Shown here: piece by piece, positions 1 through 11,206 of the stretch | Numbering within the stretch: the stretch's first letter is position 1 | Layout of the letters: every line of letters starts with the position of its first letter | Source: Rhynchospora pubera | Lineage: Eukaryota; Streptophyta; Magnoliopsida; Poales; Cyperaceae | Assembly: GCA_028095005.1 (NCBI GenBank) | Contig: CM051459.1 | Location: forward strand, 259,642,229 to 259,706,228 | Direction of reading: 5' to 3' | DNA: 64,000 bases | Notes under the pieces: generated by a model | Database searches by the model: none | What the model saw: the letters and a program-made list of their open reading frames with translations, nothing else | Told to the model about the DNA's origin: nothing | Program-made: the position numbers and the translations under genes

Positions 1-465
1 TTACTCGGTCTTGGTCAATGAAAGGCACCAAAATTACAGAAAAAAGGTACCTTACCTTACCTTACTTATTAGTTATTACTTTACCTGGGATCTGTTTGAC
101 GCTGGTCAAATATATTTTGTAGCATTAACGCACCAATGAATTTTTGCATGGTACAGCCAGAGCAGCCAGAAACAAATGGTTGGTTTTTGTATGAAATTTA
201 GTGCAAGGACAAGACATAGATGGTTTTGTCGTTATTCAGTTATTGAAGAAACAAACACAAAACAAAAGTCTGATCTAATGCAGACGAATTTTTTGGTGTG
301 ATGTTGGCACATGACATGAAACGTCGTTTCTTAGTCTTAGGTTAATTGACGCTTTCATTTATCTGATTGATATTCAGCAGCGTAGATTAATGGCGAAGTG
401 CGACTGCTTCCAAAATTTTTGGTTTCGGTAAACATGAATCAGGACATGTCTTATAGTAACTATAA
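1..465. other. Gene-free A+T-rich stretch
   Basis: No reading frame of note, RNA gene or repeat edge is recognised here. Confidence 0.5.
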
Positions 466-652
466 GGGCCTGATCAAAATCTCATTTTTTTACCATGGGA
501 TTTTATTTCATTTTGTTGGAAAATTTATGATCAAAATAAACGAAGTTGGTGTCATTTAATTGGAATTTCTATATAATTAGATCTAACCAAATCCTATGAA
601 ATCAATTGAATTGAATTGAAATTCCGTGAAAAAAAACATTTTGATCAGGGCC
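466..652. mobile_element. Tourist/PIF-Harbinger-like MITE
   Basis: A 187-bp element begins gggcctgatcaaaat and ends with the near-perfect inverse attttgatcagggcc. It is flanked by a 3-bp duplication, taa, at 463-465 and 653-655. Short terminal inverted repeats (TIRs) opening with GGGCC and a 3-bp T-A-A duplication are typical of Tourist-type MITEs moved by PIF/Harbinger transposases. Relatives lie at 3861-4508 and, less clearly bounded, at 52004-52190. It has no coding capacity. Confidence 0.75.
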
Positions 653-2043
653 TAAAGGATCTAGACCAAAAACTCTCCTCGTTGAAAAAATGTAATTGGG
701 AATAGGTATTTCTATCTTATGGGTTTGATCCGTGGATTAAAGCATTATGTTAGAGACATGGTTTGTCCTGTTTGATGCGAATTATTTCAGGAATGATAAC
801 TACAATGTGTAGTTTTGCTATCCCTTTAATAAAGTAAACACATAAAATCGAAAAAGTGAATATTTAAATAATTAAAGTGAATACATACAAATAAATAAGT
901 TCAATAAAAATAAATTCAATAAAAATATAAAATCTGAACAATAAAAAAAATCTAATTCATAATTGAATAAAGTGAACACATAGATAAACGAATTGAATGT
1001 ATAAATCAATAAAGTGAACAAATACAAATGCGAACGTACATGATGAAGAGTGAGTGATGGTAGATAGTAATTTCCAAATTATTTAGATGTGTCATTTTAA
1101 CTATGCAAGAAAGGATGAGGAATTCATATATGGTCAATATAAGAAACGTTAATGCACTATAAACGTTTCGCTTACCATAATATCAGAATGTCCTAAGGAC
1201 ATTGTGAAAATGATAGGAAATAATCAAAATTACAATAGTAATTACCTTAGTAAACTAAACGGATGACCACAATGATCGATTAAGTATCTAGATATAAATT
1301 AGGCGCAATCGAAAAATCTAGCTAGCGACTAGTAATCAAGAACAAGTAGAATATAAAATTATCATAACATTTAATTAATTACTATACCTACTATAGTGAT
1401 AAATTTGCTGCTGTTGTTATTATTATATTAATAATTTAATTTTATGCCAACTCGTGGGTTTAGTTAATTCAGTCCACACTTTTACTCCTCGATCGCTTTG
1501 CAAGAAAAAAAAGACGTAAAGTTTCGAGTGATCATGTATATAATTCCTTTTTTTTTAAAAAAAATTGAAAAACGTGCATGTTCTGTTTAAATTATAGTGA
1601 TTTCTTTTTCAAAAGAGAACAATTTCGGTCAAGCTACATATATATCACATATTCACATCTTTGAATTTTTAAATTTATGGAGGTATTATTTATATTTAGA
1701 CAAACATCTTTCAATTAGTAACCTTTACATTCGGCAACTTTGTAGTTAAGTTGCACATGTCAGGCACAAAATAAAATCTTGCATGCACTTTATGACAAAA
1801 GAAAGGGCAAAGGATGCCATATTTTTTCTTGTAACAAACAAGGATGCCTTATTGACTTCACAGGGCAAGGCAAGGCATATATAGTAAATCAATTCTTTCT
1901 TCCACAGCATGCAAAATACAATTCTCTTCACGCAGCAACGAATCCATGATGCCCATCCCAGGACGTGATCGATAATTCATATTTAAGTTCTCTCCCTCCT
2001 TATGTTATATATAACTATATATATTATTCAATCAAACAAAGCA
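653..2043. other. A+T-rich intergenic region upstream of the first gene
   Basis: No gene is seen. Between about 840 and 1030 the sequence is A-rich, with loosely repeated words such as aataaagtgaaca that suggest a decayed simple repeat. The last few hundred bases presumably hold the promoter of the gene at 2124, but only its TATA box can be pointed to. Confidence 0.5.
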
Positions 2044-2051
2044 TATATAAA
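2044..2051 (+). promoter_or_regulatory. Probable TATA box of the gene at 2124
   Basis: The sequence tatataaa lies 80 bp before the ATG. Plant transcription usually starts 25-35 bp downstream of a TATA box, which would give a leader of about 45-50 bases. No other ATG occurs between here and the start codon. Confidence 0.55.
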
Positions 2052-2123
2052 CACATACCACAGACGTGCGTTCATATTAATAATTATTAAATTAAAGAGT
2101 ACTACTTAGTTCTCACAAGTTCC

Positions 2124-3572
2124 ATGGCAAATCAACCAGACAAGCGTCAACAATTCCGTTTCTGGTATCCGTTTTGGGGAAATTCTACAGGCGGCACTGC
2201 TCCAAGAGCTCCGGTGCCAGCCCCACGGCGAACACCAGCAAACCAACCTAAGCGCCGCTCCCCGGTTCAGACGCCAACTCCGTCAACTAACCAATCTCAA
2301 CCAATCAAATTTGAAAATTCAAACAATGCATCGCCATCAGCATCAGCAACACCATCTTCTTCATCATCACCATCGTCATCTCCATCCTTATCACCAGCGA
2401 AGCAAGATCAACCAAGAAGGGTTTCCCATACACCCTCGTCGCCACTTCCATCATCTATGCAATCACCATCAAGACGATCACCCCGATCAGACCAAGTCAA
2501 GAAAAGCACTAGAGATGAGTCTGCACAAGGCTCGAAGCAATCTCCGCGAACAACTCCTACACCTTCGCGCTCCCCTTCTCCATCGCAAGATCTTGAAAGT
2601 TCACCAGAAATCTCTAACAAACAAGGTACAACACAAGAAGAACAATTGTTGGATAAAGAACCAATTGAAAATACTAACAGACCAGATTCCAAAACCGCAG
2701 AAGAAAATGTAGATAAGCTAACCTCTCAAGCAAATAGCAAAGTAGAAAAAGAAAATGATTCTAAAAATTCAGATAAAATAGAGCCTACATCAATTCTTTT
2801 TTATCCTCCCATCGATGAAAAACTTGCTGGAATGGATATACCCAACATAAATCCTACTGAAAATGAGGAAGAAACAAGACAAGAAAGTCATGTACCGAAA
2901 CCACAAGTAGGGTTAGTTCCAAGTACCATTGAAGAAGCATCCGAAACACAAACCAAAGAACACGACAAGGAAATACACAATGAATCCCATCTGGATAAGT
3001 TAATTACTCCTGATCATATCAATAATCAGGAAAATAAAAATGAAATGCTGAAAGAAAATACTAAAGATATAACAATGACACCTAATCAAGTTGATAGTCC
3101 CGAAAAAATTATCAATGAAAACCAGAAGGAAAAGATCATCACAGGTTCAAACTCCACAACTACAAGTGTTCATAAAGGTATCAAAGATGGCATTTCAAAA
3201 CTCATACGAAAGATAAACACTGAGAATGCACTCAACCATGGGAGCAAAACCGGTACAAGTATCATAACTCTAGCAGGCGAGAACAAAGGAGCTTCGATGT
3301 ACATAGGTCATGAGAATGAAGGGTACAACAGTACTTTCACTGGGAGAGCGCACAAGCCGGATGAAAGCTCGGCTATGTCGAGTAAGGGAACGATTCGAAC
3401 GAATGATATTGAAATAGAAAAAGATTCGAGATTATCAGCGAATGTGAATAGCAATGTGCAAAGCATAAATAACTCTATGTTGCAAGATAGTAGATGTGAC
3501 ACGAGGGATCCCGGTGTTCATTTGAAATTCTTAGGTGGAACGAAGAAGAGAGAGGCTGAGGCAAGTAATTAA
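2124..3572 (+). CDS. Uncharacterised Pro/Ser-rich low-complexity protein, 482 aa
   Basis: The single open exon begins at the first ATG after a TATA box and is followed by an AATAAA signal. Residues 1-20 are basic and aromatic (FRFWYPFWGN at 11-20). Residues 22-165 are a basic Pro/Ser/Thr-rich tract with many SP and SxxSP motifs. Residues 165-345 are Asn/Glu/Lys-rich and probably disordered. The C-terminal third is better ordered: a basic segment KGIKDGISKLIRKI (351-364), the motif TSIITLAGENKGASMYIG (378-395), and DPGVHLKFLGG (462-472). No signal peptide, membrane span or catalytic motif is seen. From memory, plants have poorly studied Pro-rich proteins, sometimes misnamed after unc-89, with a similar ITLAGxNxGAxM block; this relation is unverified. 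The conserved tail and clean reading frame argue for a real gene. No function is proposed. Confidence 0.75.
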   Translation: MANQPDKRQQFRFWYPFWGNSTGGTAPRAPVPAPRRTPANQPKRRSPVQTPTPSTNQSQPIKFENSNNASPSASATPSSSSSPSSSPSLSPAKQDQPRRVSHTPSSPLPSSMQSPSRRSPRSDQVKKSTRDESAQGSKQSPRTTPTPSRSPSPSQDLESSPEISNKQGTTQEEQLLDKEPIENTNRPDSKTAEENVDKLTSQANSKVEKENDSKNSDKIEPTSILFYPPIDEKLAGMDIPNINPTENEEETRQESHVPKPQVGLVPSTIEEASETQTKEHDKEIHNESHLDKLITPDHINNQENKNEMLKENTKDITMTPNQVDSPEKIINENQKEKIITGSNSTTTSVHKGIKDGISKLIRKINTENALNHGSKTGTSIITLAGENKGASMYIGHENEGYNSTFTGRAHKPDESSAMSSKGTIRTNDIEIEKDSRLSANVNSNVQSINNSMLQDSRCDTRDPGVHLKFLGGTKKREAEASN

Positions 3573-3600
3573 TTAATGAAAATAGCTTATGCATGTAAAA

Positions 3601-3606
3601 AATAAA
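3601..3606 (+). terminator. Candidate polyadenylation signal
   Basis: AATAAA lies 29 bases after the stop codon of the Pro/Ser-rich gene. Plant poly(A) signals are loose, so the cleavage position is uncertain. Confidence 0.45.
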
Positions 3607-3652
3607 TATGTATGTATGTATGTATGCATGTATGTACGTACGTAGGTAGGTG
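3607..3652. repeat. (TATG)n microsatellite
   Basis: An imperfect run of tatg/tacg tetranucleotides lies directly behind the AATAAA, probably in the 3' UTR or just past it. The length is likely to vary between individuals. Confidence 0.85.
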
Positions 3653-3860
3653 TGAATCTACGATGATTAAGATTCATATCGCTACTAAATAAATTCGCAA
3701 AAACCAAGCAAATATATTTGATCGTTATTCTCCTGTAATATCTACGAAACTCTCCCTCTCTTTTATAAAGTGTCTTTGACACTCAAATTATTTCAAATAT
3801 TTCATAATTTAACAATATGATTTGTATAACTTTCGTGAATAGAGCAAAAAATATCACTAA

Positions 3861-4508
3861 GGCCCTTATTAGAACACTACAAAAAAGTTGGCCTTTACAT
3901 AGACTTCGTAGCTAGACTTTTTTTTTATTATTTATGTTAGTTATTGTTCTATTGCTAGATTTATTTGATACATTAAATCTAGCAATTTTTTTTGCAAGAA
4001 TTAATTTTCTATTAATAGCTCCTTAAAAATCTAGCAATTTATTTTTTTATAGACTTTTCAAATCTTGTAATATCTAATGTAGCAATAATAAATTGCTAGA
4101 CTTTTTAAAATTGCTACACTAGATATTACAAGATTAGAAAAGTCTAGCAAAAATAAATTGCTAGATTTTTAAAGAGATATTAATAGAAAATTGTGTCATG
4201 CTAAAAATTAATTTTCTAGATTTAATACATCAATTAAATCTAGCAATAAAAAAAATAAATCTAGCAATAGATCAATGTCCAACATAAATAAAAAAGTCTA
4301 GTAATAAAAATCTATGTAAAGACCATCTTTTTTATAGTGGAATTATTTTTTTAAACACGTGATTTCATTTCATTAGAAATTTTTTGATCAAAATGAATGA
4401 ATTTGATGATGTCATTTGATCAGAATTTCAATATTATTAGATCAAACAAAATTATGAAAAATCAATTCTGATAAATGAATCCACATCAAAATAATTTTGA
4501 TGAAAGGC
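3861..4508. mobile_element. Tourist-like MITE split by a CACTA-type insertion
   Basis: The outer ends read ggccctt... and ...gatgaaaggc, flanked by taa at 3858-3860 and 4509-4511. With the 465-bp insert at 3875-4339 and one 3-bp duplication removed, the remainder is about 180 bp and resembles the element at 466-652, sharing words such as gatttcatttcatt and gatcaaaatgaatgaa. This places the CACTA insertion after the Tourist-like one. Confidence 0.65.
3875..4339. mobile_element. Non-autonomous CACTA-type palindromic element
   Basis: The 5' end is cactacaaaaaagttgg and the 3' end is the inverse of cactataaaaaagatgg. About 27 of 30 terminal bases pair (by eye), and gaa is duplicated at 3872-3874 and 4340-4342. 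The CACTA terminus and 3-bp duplication define the CACTA (En/Spm) superfamily. The interior is close to a full palindrome built from repeated tctagcaat words, so a transcript would fold into a long hairpin. No transposase is encoded. Confidence 0.85.
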
Positions 4509-4640
4509 TAAAGGAATAACATCACGAAGTCCACGCTCAATATTATTAGACCTAACAAAATCATGAGAAATCAATTCTAATAATTGAATACGCATAAAAA
4601 TAATGATGAAAGGCTAAAGGAATAACATTATCAAATCCAT
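4431..4640. repeat. Tandem duplication of ~109 bp
   Basis: A stretch starting atattattag at 4431 recurs at 4540 with about 15 per cent differences. Each copy ends in gatgaaaggctaaaggaata. The first copy contains the 3' end of the Tourist-like MITE, so the duplication arose after that insertion. Confidence 0.7.
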
Positions 4641-5250
4641 GCATATTGTTCAAGTTAAGGTGTTTAATTAATTTTGAATATCAACAACGTTCTCTTGTTG
4701 CAAACTACAAGTTATTTAACAATTTTCTAATTTTATGATATTATTTTGAAGTTATTATAAAAACTAGAAAATCCATATAAACAGTTCTAAAAGTAGCATA
4801 TTTACGAAGCGTAGATTAGTGCATTAAAAAATTTCGTAAAAAAAAAAAGTGGGTTGTTTGACCTAGTTCACTCTATTTTGCCAACCAAGTAGTCCTTAGT
4901 TTGATTCACGGAGAGAATATTTATTTATAAATTTCAAACCATCCTTCAAAAAAACTTTATATTCGATAACATTCAAAAAAAAATCGTAAAAATTAGTTAT
5001 TGAAAAAGGTCAACGTGGAGGTGTGTAAAATTATTGAAAACATTCAACTTATAGCGTAACAAAAATATATTAGAAAATTAATAATTAATAAAGGTATTAA
5101 AAGCTTCAAGAAGCACAAATGCATCTATAGGTAAACAGAACGGAAGAGACTACTTTCTCTAGAAAAAAAAATAGCAAAAATGGCCAAATTCTCAAGAATT
5201 TTATGATGGATCGTTGTGTGAAAGAGCGGTTGCTCGAAAGCAGTTTTCAG
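4641..5250. other. Gene-free A+T-rich stretch
   Basis: No gene or delimitable repeat is seen. Confidence 0.4.
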
Positions 5251-5616
5251 CTATGTTACCCGATACTTTGAAACATCAGCCGTACTCGTACCGGATACGA
5301 ACTAGATACTGATACCGTACCCGGTACTTACTGGTACAGTCAATGTTCAACAGTTAACATTTAATGTATTGATATTATTGTTTATGATATTTATTTATGT
5401 AAACTCTAAGTTTATATCATTTATTTGTGTAAATTCAAACCTTAACTACACAAAATTATGCTATATACATTATATTTTATAATATAATATAATTATAGAT
5501 CAATAAATTATTCAAATAATATATATATATATCGTCGTATCCGTACCGGAAATTTTTAAAAATTTTCGTACCACCGTATCCGAATAGTACCGGTACGGTA
5601 CTCCAATACAACATAG
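5251..5616. mobile_element. Non-autonomous TIR element, ctatgtt ends
   Basis: The left end ctatgttacccgatac and right end ...ccaatacaacatag are inverse. Both arms carry inverted gtaccgg and cgtatccg words. Flanks ttttcag and tttccag may be a decayed duplication. The terminus resembles that of the element at 6078-7526, so the two probably share a mobilising transposase. No coding capacity is seen. Confidence 0.55.
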
Positions 5617-5801
5617 TTTCCAGCGAAGCCACGTGAGAGAAGGGAAGTGGGACCCACTTCATGTCGGTATTCTCTTTTTGGGTAGTTATGTTTTCTGTGG
5701 GCTCATCTCTGAAGCAACCCGTGTGGTTGATTGCATCATGGATATCCACTAATCCACGTGCGTTCTGGAGGCCTTTCGCTTACTTTTAACCCTTTTTCGG
5801 A

Positions 5802-5992
5802 AATTCAGATCCGCTGCCGCGCGACACAGCGTGTCGCGCGGTACGCTGGCCGTCTGATTAAGATCCAATGGACAAGGGAGCCCCGTGCATGTAACCTAGA
5901 TTGATAGGCCCGTAAAAAGTGAACCGTCCGATCAAGATCAGACGGCTCGTAGTGCGCTACACGCTGTGTCGCGCAACAGCGGAGTCGGATTG
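5802..5992 (+). mobile_element. GC-rich MITE family M1, copy 1
   Basis: This 191-bp element is flanked by a perfect 9-bp duplication, ctttttcgg (5793-5801 and 5993-6001). Near the left end lies the palindrome ccgcgcgacac-agc-gtgtcgcgcgg, and the right end carries a similar inverted block. It is much richer in G+C than its surroundings. Two more copies lie at 15942-16133 and 18189-18365. A 9-bp duplication with inverted ends suggests Mutator-like mobilisation (inference). Confidence 0.85.
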
Positions 5993-6077
5993 CTTTTTCG
6001 GCAGGAAAGTGGATCGATGTGCACCAACTGTCCATGGTCATAACGTGGAGTGTCTAAAAAGATGATACGGATAGAAC

Positions 6078-7526
6078 TTATGTTATCCAGATATTTCAAA
6101 AAATAGCCGTATTCCGCACTCGACGCGGATTCGCGTGCGATTCGTGTGCGATTCGCACCCATCGTTCCACGTGGCGTATCTAATTATTTTAATGTGTTTG
6201 ACTGAAAAATTCGGTCAGGATTCGGGTTAGATTCGATCAGAATTCGTTTAGGATTCGTCCAGAATTCGTTTACCAAACTTTTTTTTCGAAATTTCTAGAA
6301 AATAAAAATCGGCGATAACCCCACAGTCCCCACCCAAACCCTAGATTGCCCCGTCTCCCTCACTCTCAGCCTCTCTCTGTCTCTAACTCTCCAATTCTTC
6401 ATTGTCGGCGTCGCTCACCTGACCTCTCTCACTCTCTGGCTCTCTCCATCGCCTCTCAGGCTCACGCTCTCTTTGAATCTCTCTCAAACTGACCTCTCAA
6501 TCTCCTCTCTCTCCGACTCTCCCTCGACTCACCTTTCTCCTACTGCATCACCTTTCCCAATCCGACCTGTCTCGAGTCGGTTCTCGCACAGTCAGCTGCT
6601 GGATCGGCTTTTTGTCTCTCTGCATCGCTCAGCCCAATCGCCTGTCTGGCTCTCTCTCTCTCTCTCTGCAATTCTGCATCAACTCTTTGTCTCTCTGCAT
6701 CACTCAGCCCAAGCCTCAATCAGTGGCTTTACTGGTACGAGATCTGTTTTTCTTATGTGAGGAAGCAAATGAACCTTAAATTAGTTTGTCTATGTTTTAA
6801 TTTGTGCTGTGTTTTAGACTTTTAGTTGACAGAACATTCATTTGCTTTGAACTTTAAAGATTAATGTTGCTTGTTATGTTTTAAGACTTTCAGTTTATGT
6901 TGTATCCTTGTATGTGCTATTCAGCTATTGTTTGTAATGCTGGTGTAGTTGTGGCACTGGTTCTATGTCAAGTAACTTAAGTTGCGTTGTGGCACTGGTT
7001 CTATGTTGTGCTATTCACCTTGTCAGTATGTGTTGTGTTGTGTTGTATTATTGTTCATAAATCGTGCTTGCGTGATCAATTGATCTTTGATCAGTGATTA
7101 GACACATTTTTACTTTAATACATATTCCTAATGCCTTGGAAACTTGTGTCACTACTACTTTTAGTTTTTTAATATTTATTAATTGTTCTAAAGTTTTTTT
7201 TTTATTGAAAGTGGTTGTCTAGAAACTACATCTAAACAATTCTCAATTTCTCATGCACTGAGCAGGTATACTGGTATAGCTGTATAGCCTAGTAACTGGC
7301 AAGTGACCCAGACTACAAAAGCAATTTGATGCAAAAAAAAAAAAAATCAACATATTGTTATACGTTGATATATACCATAAGAAAAAAAATCAAATATTTT
7401 GATATATATTTTGATTTTTATTTTATTTTATATATATTGCCGTATCCGTATTTTTTGAAAAATGTCGAATCCCCGCACCCGCATCGTGTCGGTTACGACA
7501 CCCGCACCCGCATCCGTGCAACATAG
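6078..7526. mobile_element. 1.45-kb non-autonomous hAT-like element with CT-rich cassette
   Basis: The 8-bp flank gatagaac occurs at 6070-6077 and 7527-7534. The ends read ttatgttatcc and, inverted, ctatgttgcac. An 8-bp duplication is the hAT signature, though the TIRs are short and imperfect. Inside, 6331-6740 is a CT-rich block opening with aaaccctag, as in plant 5' UTRs. It contains an internal duplication (ctctttgtctctctgcatc) and a possible splice donor tactg|gtacgag near 6733. No transposase is present. The frame 6473-6760 is Ser-rich by virtue of the CT bias and is not treated as a gene. Confidence 0.6.
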
Positions 7527-7631
7527 GATAGAACCAAAGGCGATTGGGTTTTGAGCTCCCAAAAAGAAAAGAGGAAAAGTTGCACAGTAGAACGTTTCAT
7601 GCCAGCGTGGCAGCATCTATTGTGACTTGTG

Positions 7632-7806
7632 GGGTCGTTTGGATCGCTTAGAAATTTAGAGAATTTGAGGAATTTCATATTCCTGGACATAAATTTATTA
7701 GGAAGTGTGTAACTTTGTGAAGATTTTTTATTGTTTATAATAAATTTATGCCTAGAAATTAAAAATCCCGAAATTCTCCAAATTCTCACTTCAATCCAAA
7801 CGGCCC
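7632..7806. mobile_element. Diverged member of the GTTTGGAT MITE family (F1)
   Basis: The left end ggggtcgtttggat and right end atccaaacggccc are inverse. The interior has gtgtaactttgtgaaga and ttgtttataataaattta, words shared with the copies near 39, 45 and 51 kb. No target duplication is clear. Confidence 0.65.
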
Positions 7807-9320
7807 AACACCTGAACCAGCAGTTGACACGGTGATATGTGAAATCAAAAGGTCGAATTTGTTTTGAAAAATAAAATCAAAAGATTGAGCGTTCAGAAAA
7901 GCTTTGCGACATAGATAGTGTTAGGGTTTTGGAATAAAAAAAAATACGGAGATAATATGAGAGACAGAGAAAAAAATTATGAAGAAGAAATTATGTTTTA
8001 CTTGACTTTTGATAATTATATAATGAATTGTTTACAATAATATAATGTTTTTAAATTTTTTAAGATACATTGGGGGTCATAAAGTTTTTAAATTATAAAC
8101 TAGCATATATATTTTTAATTTAGTCAGCCAAACATACAACTAAGGTAACATGTCAAATATACAACTCATTAGTTATATAACTTAGTTCATTTAGAGCAAT
8201 TGTTTTGAACATGCATTTTTTTTAAAAAAAAGAATGATTTTGTTAATTCACATAACAAATTTATTTCAATATTTCACATATATTAGCTAAAAAATTCAAA
8301 ATATGGCCTGAATTCAATTCAAAATTTATTAAGGTGATAGATAGGTTTATTATTACTGCACAAAAAAAATGGGAAAAAACTTTCTTATTTTCCGAATTTT
8401 CATAAAATCACCTTGTTACACCGCACCTGCCTGTCTATATATGCACCGTAATTCCGTAAAGCCGGCACTGTGAAGGATAAGCTAAACTGTTACTATGAGA
8501 CCAATATAACCGTGATCTTTTGTGACACTTCATAAGTGACGAACCGTGCTGCTAAATTATACCACCATGAGCCAAGGACGTTAATATAATTTTTATTCCA
8601 ATGATATTGATCAAACGAGTTGTTTCACAAATTAAAAGACAGTCGGTTTGTATAATTTCCTAATAATTAAAGGATAGTTGTATACTTGTATGGTAGAACA
8701 GGATAATCGTAATTCGTAATCATGCGCATAAGAGAAGCTCGTGCAAAAAGGTTGTCGTCAGTATAATTTATTTGATTATTTCTTTTGCATCTCATAAGGT
8801 GGGTTTCCTTTGAATTTCTTTTGTCAGATTGTTTTCATTCATACATTTGATTCCTTTCGGATTTCGATTTTACGCAAAGACGAAAATGCTGGTGGTTAAT
8901 TTGTGAAAGAGAAAAGATATATGCAAGTGATAGGATCATATATAGGAGGTGTCAAGCTCTCAATCTCGCTCCATATATTATTTAAATGCACGAGTCTTGA
9001 TTATTAAAAGAGGTCTTGCTAATAATTATTTAAAGATGATTTGTCATATCAATGAGGAAATAACATATGCATCTCTCAATAAACTATTTAATATGAGAAT
9101 TTTTATAACTAAAATTCGTTGATGTTCAATATTTTCTATATAATTTACATAACATATCTTGTTTATTTACACGTAATGGTGAATATTGGCTACTCATCAG
9201 ATATTTTAAAATTTCTCAAGAATCTCAATTTACAAAATTACAATCCTTTACATCAGACAAACAAGACGTACGGTCATTTAGATTTGATATATTTGCTACT
9301 TGTCTTTCAATAAGTATATA
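7807..9320. other. Gene-free A+T-rich stretch
   Basis: Nothing codes here with confidence, and no repeat could be delimited. Confidence 0.4.
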
Positions 9321-9328
9321 TATATGTG

Positions 9329-9749
9329 GAGAAAGTTTAATATGTACCATAGTGCATAGGATGTTCTATGCACCATGGACTTTTTCGAATGTATTTTACT
9401 ATTTTTATAAATTGACAAATCTAATTTAACCAATCTAACTACATATTGAAATCTCATAGCAAACCAAATTTTACATTTTTTTAGATTTTATTACTATTTT
9501 TTTCGATTTTTTTTAAAACATTCTATTTTTGGAATGCCGTACTATTTACAATATTTCAAAAATGGCATGTTTTAAAAATTCGAAAAAATAGTAATAAAAT
9601 CTAAAAAATTATAAAATTTGGTTTGCTATGAGATTTCAATATGTAGATTAGATTGGTTAAATTGAATTTGTCAATTTACAAAAATACTCTCGAAAAAGTC
9701 CGCAGTGCATAGAACGTCCTATGCACTATAGTGCATATTAAACTTTCTC
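9329..9749. mobile_element. Palindromic Mutator-like MITE, gagaaagtttaatatg ends
   Basis: The termini gagaaagtttaatatg and catattaaactttctc are perfect inverses, and both arms continue pairing almost to the middle of the 421 bp (ataggatgttctatgcac against gtgcatagaacgtcctat). The flanks tatatgtg (9321-9328 and 9750-9757) look like an 8-bp duplication, but they sit in a TA/GT-repeat setting, so this is weaker than usual. The 3.39-kb element at 40636-44025 has nearly the same terminus with a clear 9-bp duplication. Confidence 0.8.
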
Positions 9750-9753
9750 TATA

Positions 9754-9789
9754 TGTGTGTGTGTGTGTGTGTGTGAGTGTGTGTGTGTG
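9754..9789. repeat. (GT)n microsatellite
   Basis: The run is interrupted once by GA and abuts the palindromic MITE. Confidence 0.85.
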
Positions 9790-9802
9790 ATATTCCAGTA
9801 CT

Positions 9803-9907
9803 GTTGGTGCAGCTCGCTAAGACACTTGTTTAGCTCTATGGAGATCAGGGTTCGAATTCCAGCATTTGTTAGTTGAGAATGTGTGTGAGTGGGCCTAAAA
9901 AAAAAGT
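9803..9907 (+). mobile_element. tRNA-derived SINE, family S2, copy 1
   Basis: A tRNA-like head (ttggtgcagctcgctaaga) is followed by a good Pol III B box, ggttcgaattcc (9849-9860), and an A-rich end after gtgtgtgagtggg. The copy at 17042 shares the arrangement and the word gtgtgtgagtg. It is not a functional tRNA gene, because the acceptor stem does not close. Confidence 0.6.
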
Positions 9908-11009
9908 ATGTGATAGTCAGATTTGGAATCTGCGACTTGCATAAATTTCATTGTTTTTAGTCGTAGATTAAAAATTAGTTTCTAGTTTTAAATTTTTATT
10001 CATGAAGTATAATTTTTTTTAATATGAAAACTATCTCTAGCTTGGATCTGAGACGATATGTACGGATGGGAGAAAAGTCAAATACAGACAAAATCAATTA
10101 AGCCTGTGGCACCAATAAATCATTCCCTTATTTATTACAATTAGACACCTCTAATCATAATTTCAGGATAACCAAAAACAAAAATTAGGCCTACATTTCA
10201 TCATACTAAGCCGACATTTATTTCAACTATTATTATATAAACCCCTGTATCATTCTCGTGCTTATCTTCAATAGCAGTGTTATTTGACCCTATTAAATAG
10301 TAATAATTTAAGGCTTCAAGATTTCATTTCATAACACCATTCAGATTTTGTGGGTGTAAAGACCTAGTCATGTTTATCAAAGGAAACAAAAAAAGAGAGA
10401 GAAAAATTTGACATACATAAAAGAGGGAATCTAAGAAACCCTTTAAAAATTTCATAGTTATATCTCAATGGAGACAAATTCTGAATGTGTAATCAAAACA
10501 TCCAGCTGTACAGGATAATAGGTATCTAGAAAATATCAAAAACGACGAGGAAGATAGCTCAGGTGATGTGGAATAGCTTGTACACATATTTATAGACCGT
10601 TTATCTGGAACGCATCCGTTTTATTAATACTTGAGATTGGTTCATTCATTTACAATTTCTAGGAAAGGTTTTTTCTTTCTTTTTGTTTAAGTACTTATAT
10701 ATTGAGTTTCAAACGAGAGAGAATAGGCCGGGGTTCGATCTCCATTGAATCAAAACATTGGTAGAAAAGTTACATCAACAAATTTGATAGGAAAATTTTT
10801 TGTATGAGATTTTATTTAAAAAAAATAATATGAGAGTCTAACACAGATGATTAGTGATTTTGCCATTTTCTTAATAAAAAAGATACAATTCTTACGACAG
10901 AAACGAGAGACTTAACGTGTGATAAAGTATATATTTCGTCCCTCAAAAAAGATAAAAGTGGGTGTTTGTCTATATATAATTATCTCTCTCTCTATATATA
11001 TATATAATA
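9908..11009. other. Gene-free A+T-rich stretch
   Basis: No gene is seen. A B-box-like word, ggggttcgatctcc, near 10733 hints at another decayed tRNA-derived repeat, but its limits are unclear. Confidence 0.4.
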
Positions 11010-11206
11010 TCTATTATGAACCATAATGCATAGGGGACTCCGTGCACCATTACCGTTTGATTGGTAATTTTGTAAATTGACAAAGCTAAATTAACTAATC
11101 CAATCTATATATTGAAATTTCATAGAAAAATAAAATTTTGCAAATTTTGAAATTTGTCTACTAATTTTTCCGAATTTTTAAAAGTTTGTTATTCTTGAAA
11201 TACAGA
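11010..11206. mobile_element. Half copy of the palindromic Mutator-like MITE family
   Basis: The stretch resembles the left arm of the element at 9329-9749: ccataatgcatagg, gcaccat, aattgacaaa, atattgaaatttcatag. The matching right arm is absent. It is probably a deletion derivative. Confidence 0.55.

Noticed and set aside
2311..2712. 133-residue His/Gln-rich frame within the Pro/Ser-rich gene
   Set aside because: It is the shifted reading of the CCATCA/TCATCA-rich Pro/Ser tract of the real gene.
5519..5531. Short (TA)n run as a regulatory site
   Set aside because: It lies inside a TIR element with no gene next to it; chance in A+T-rich DNA.
6473..6760. 95-residue Ser-rich frame
   Set aside because: Length comes from the stop-poor CT-rich cassette, with an internal duplication and no conserved feature.
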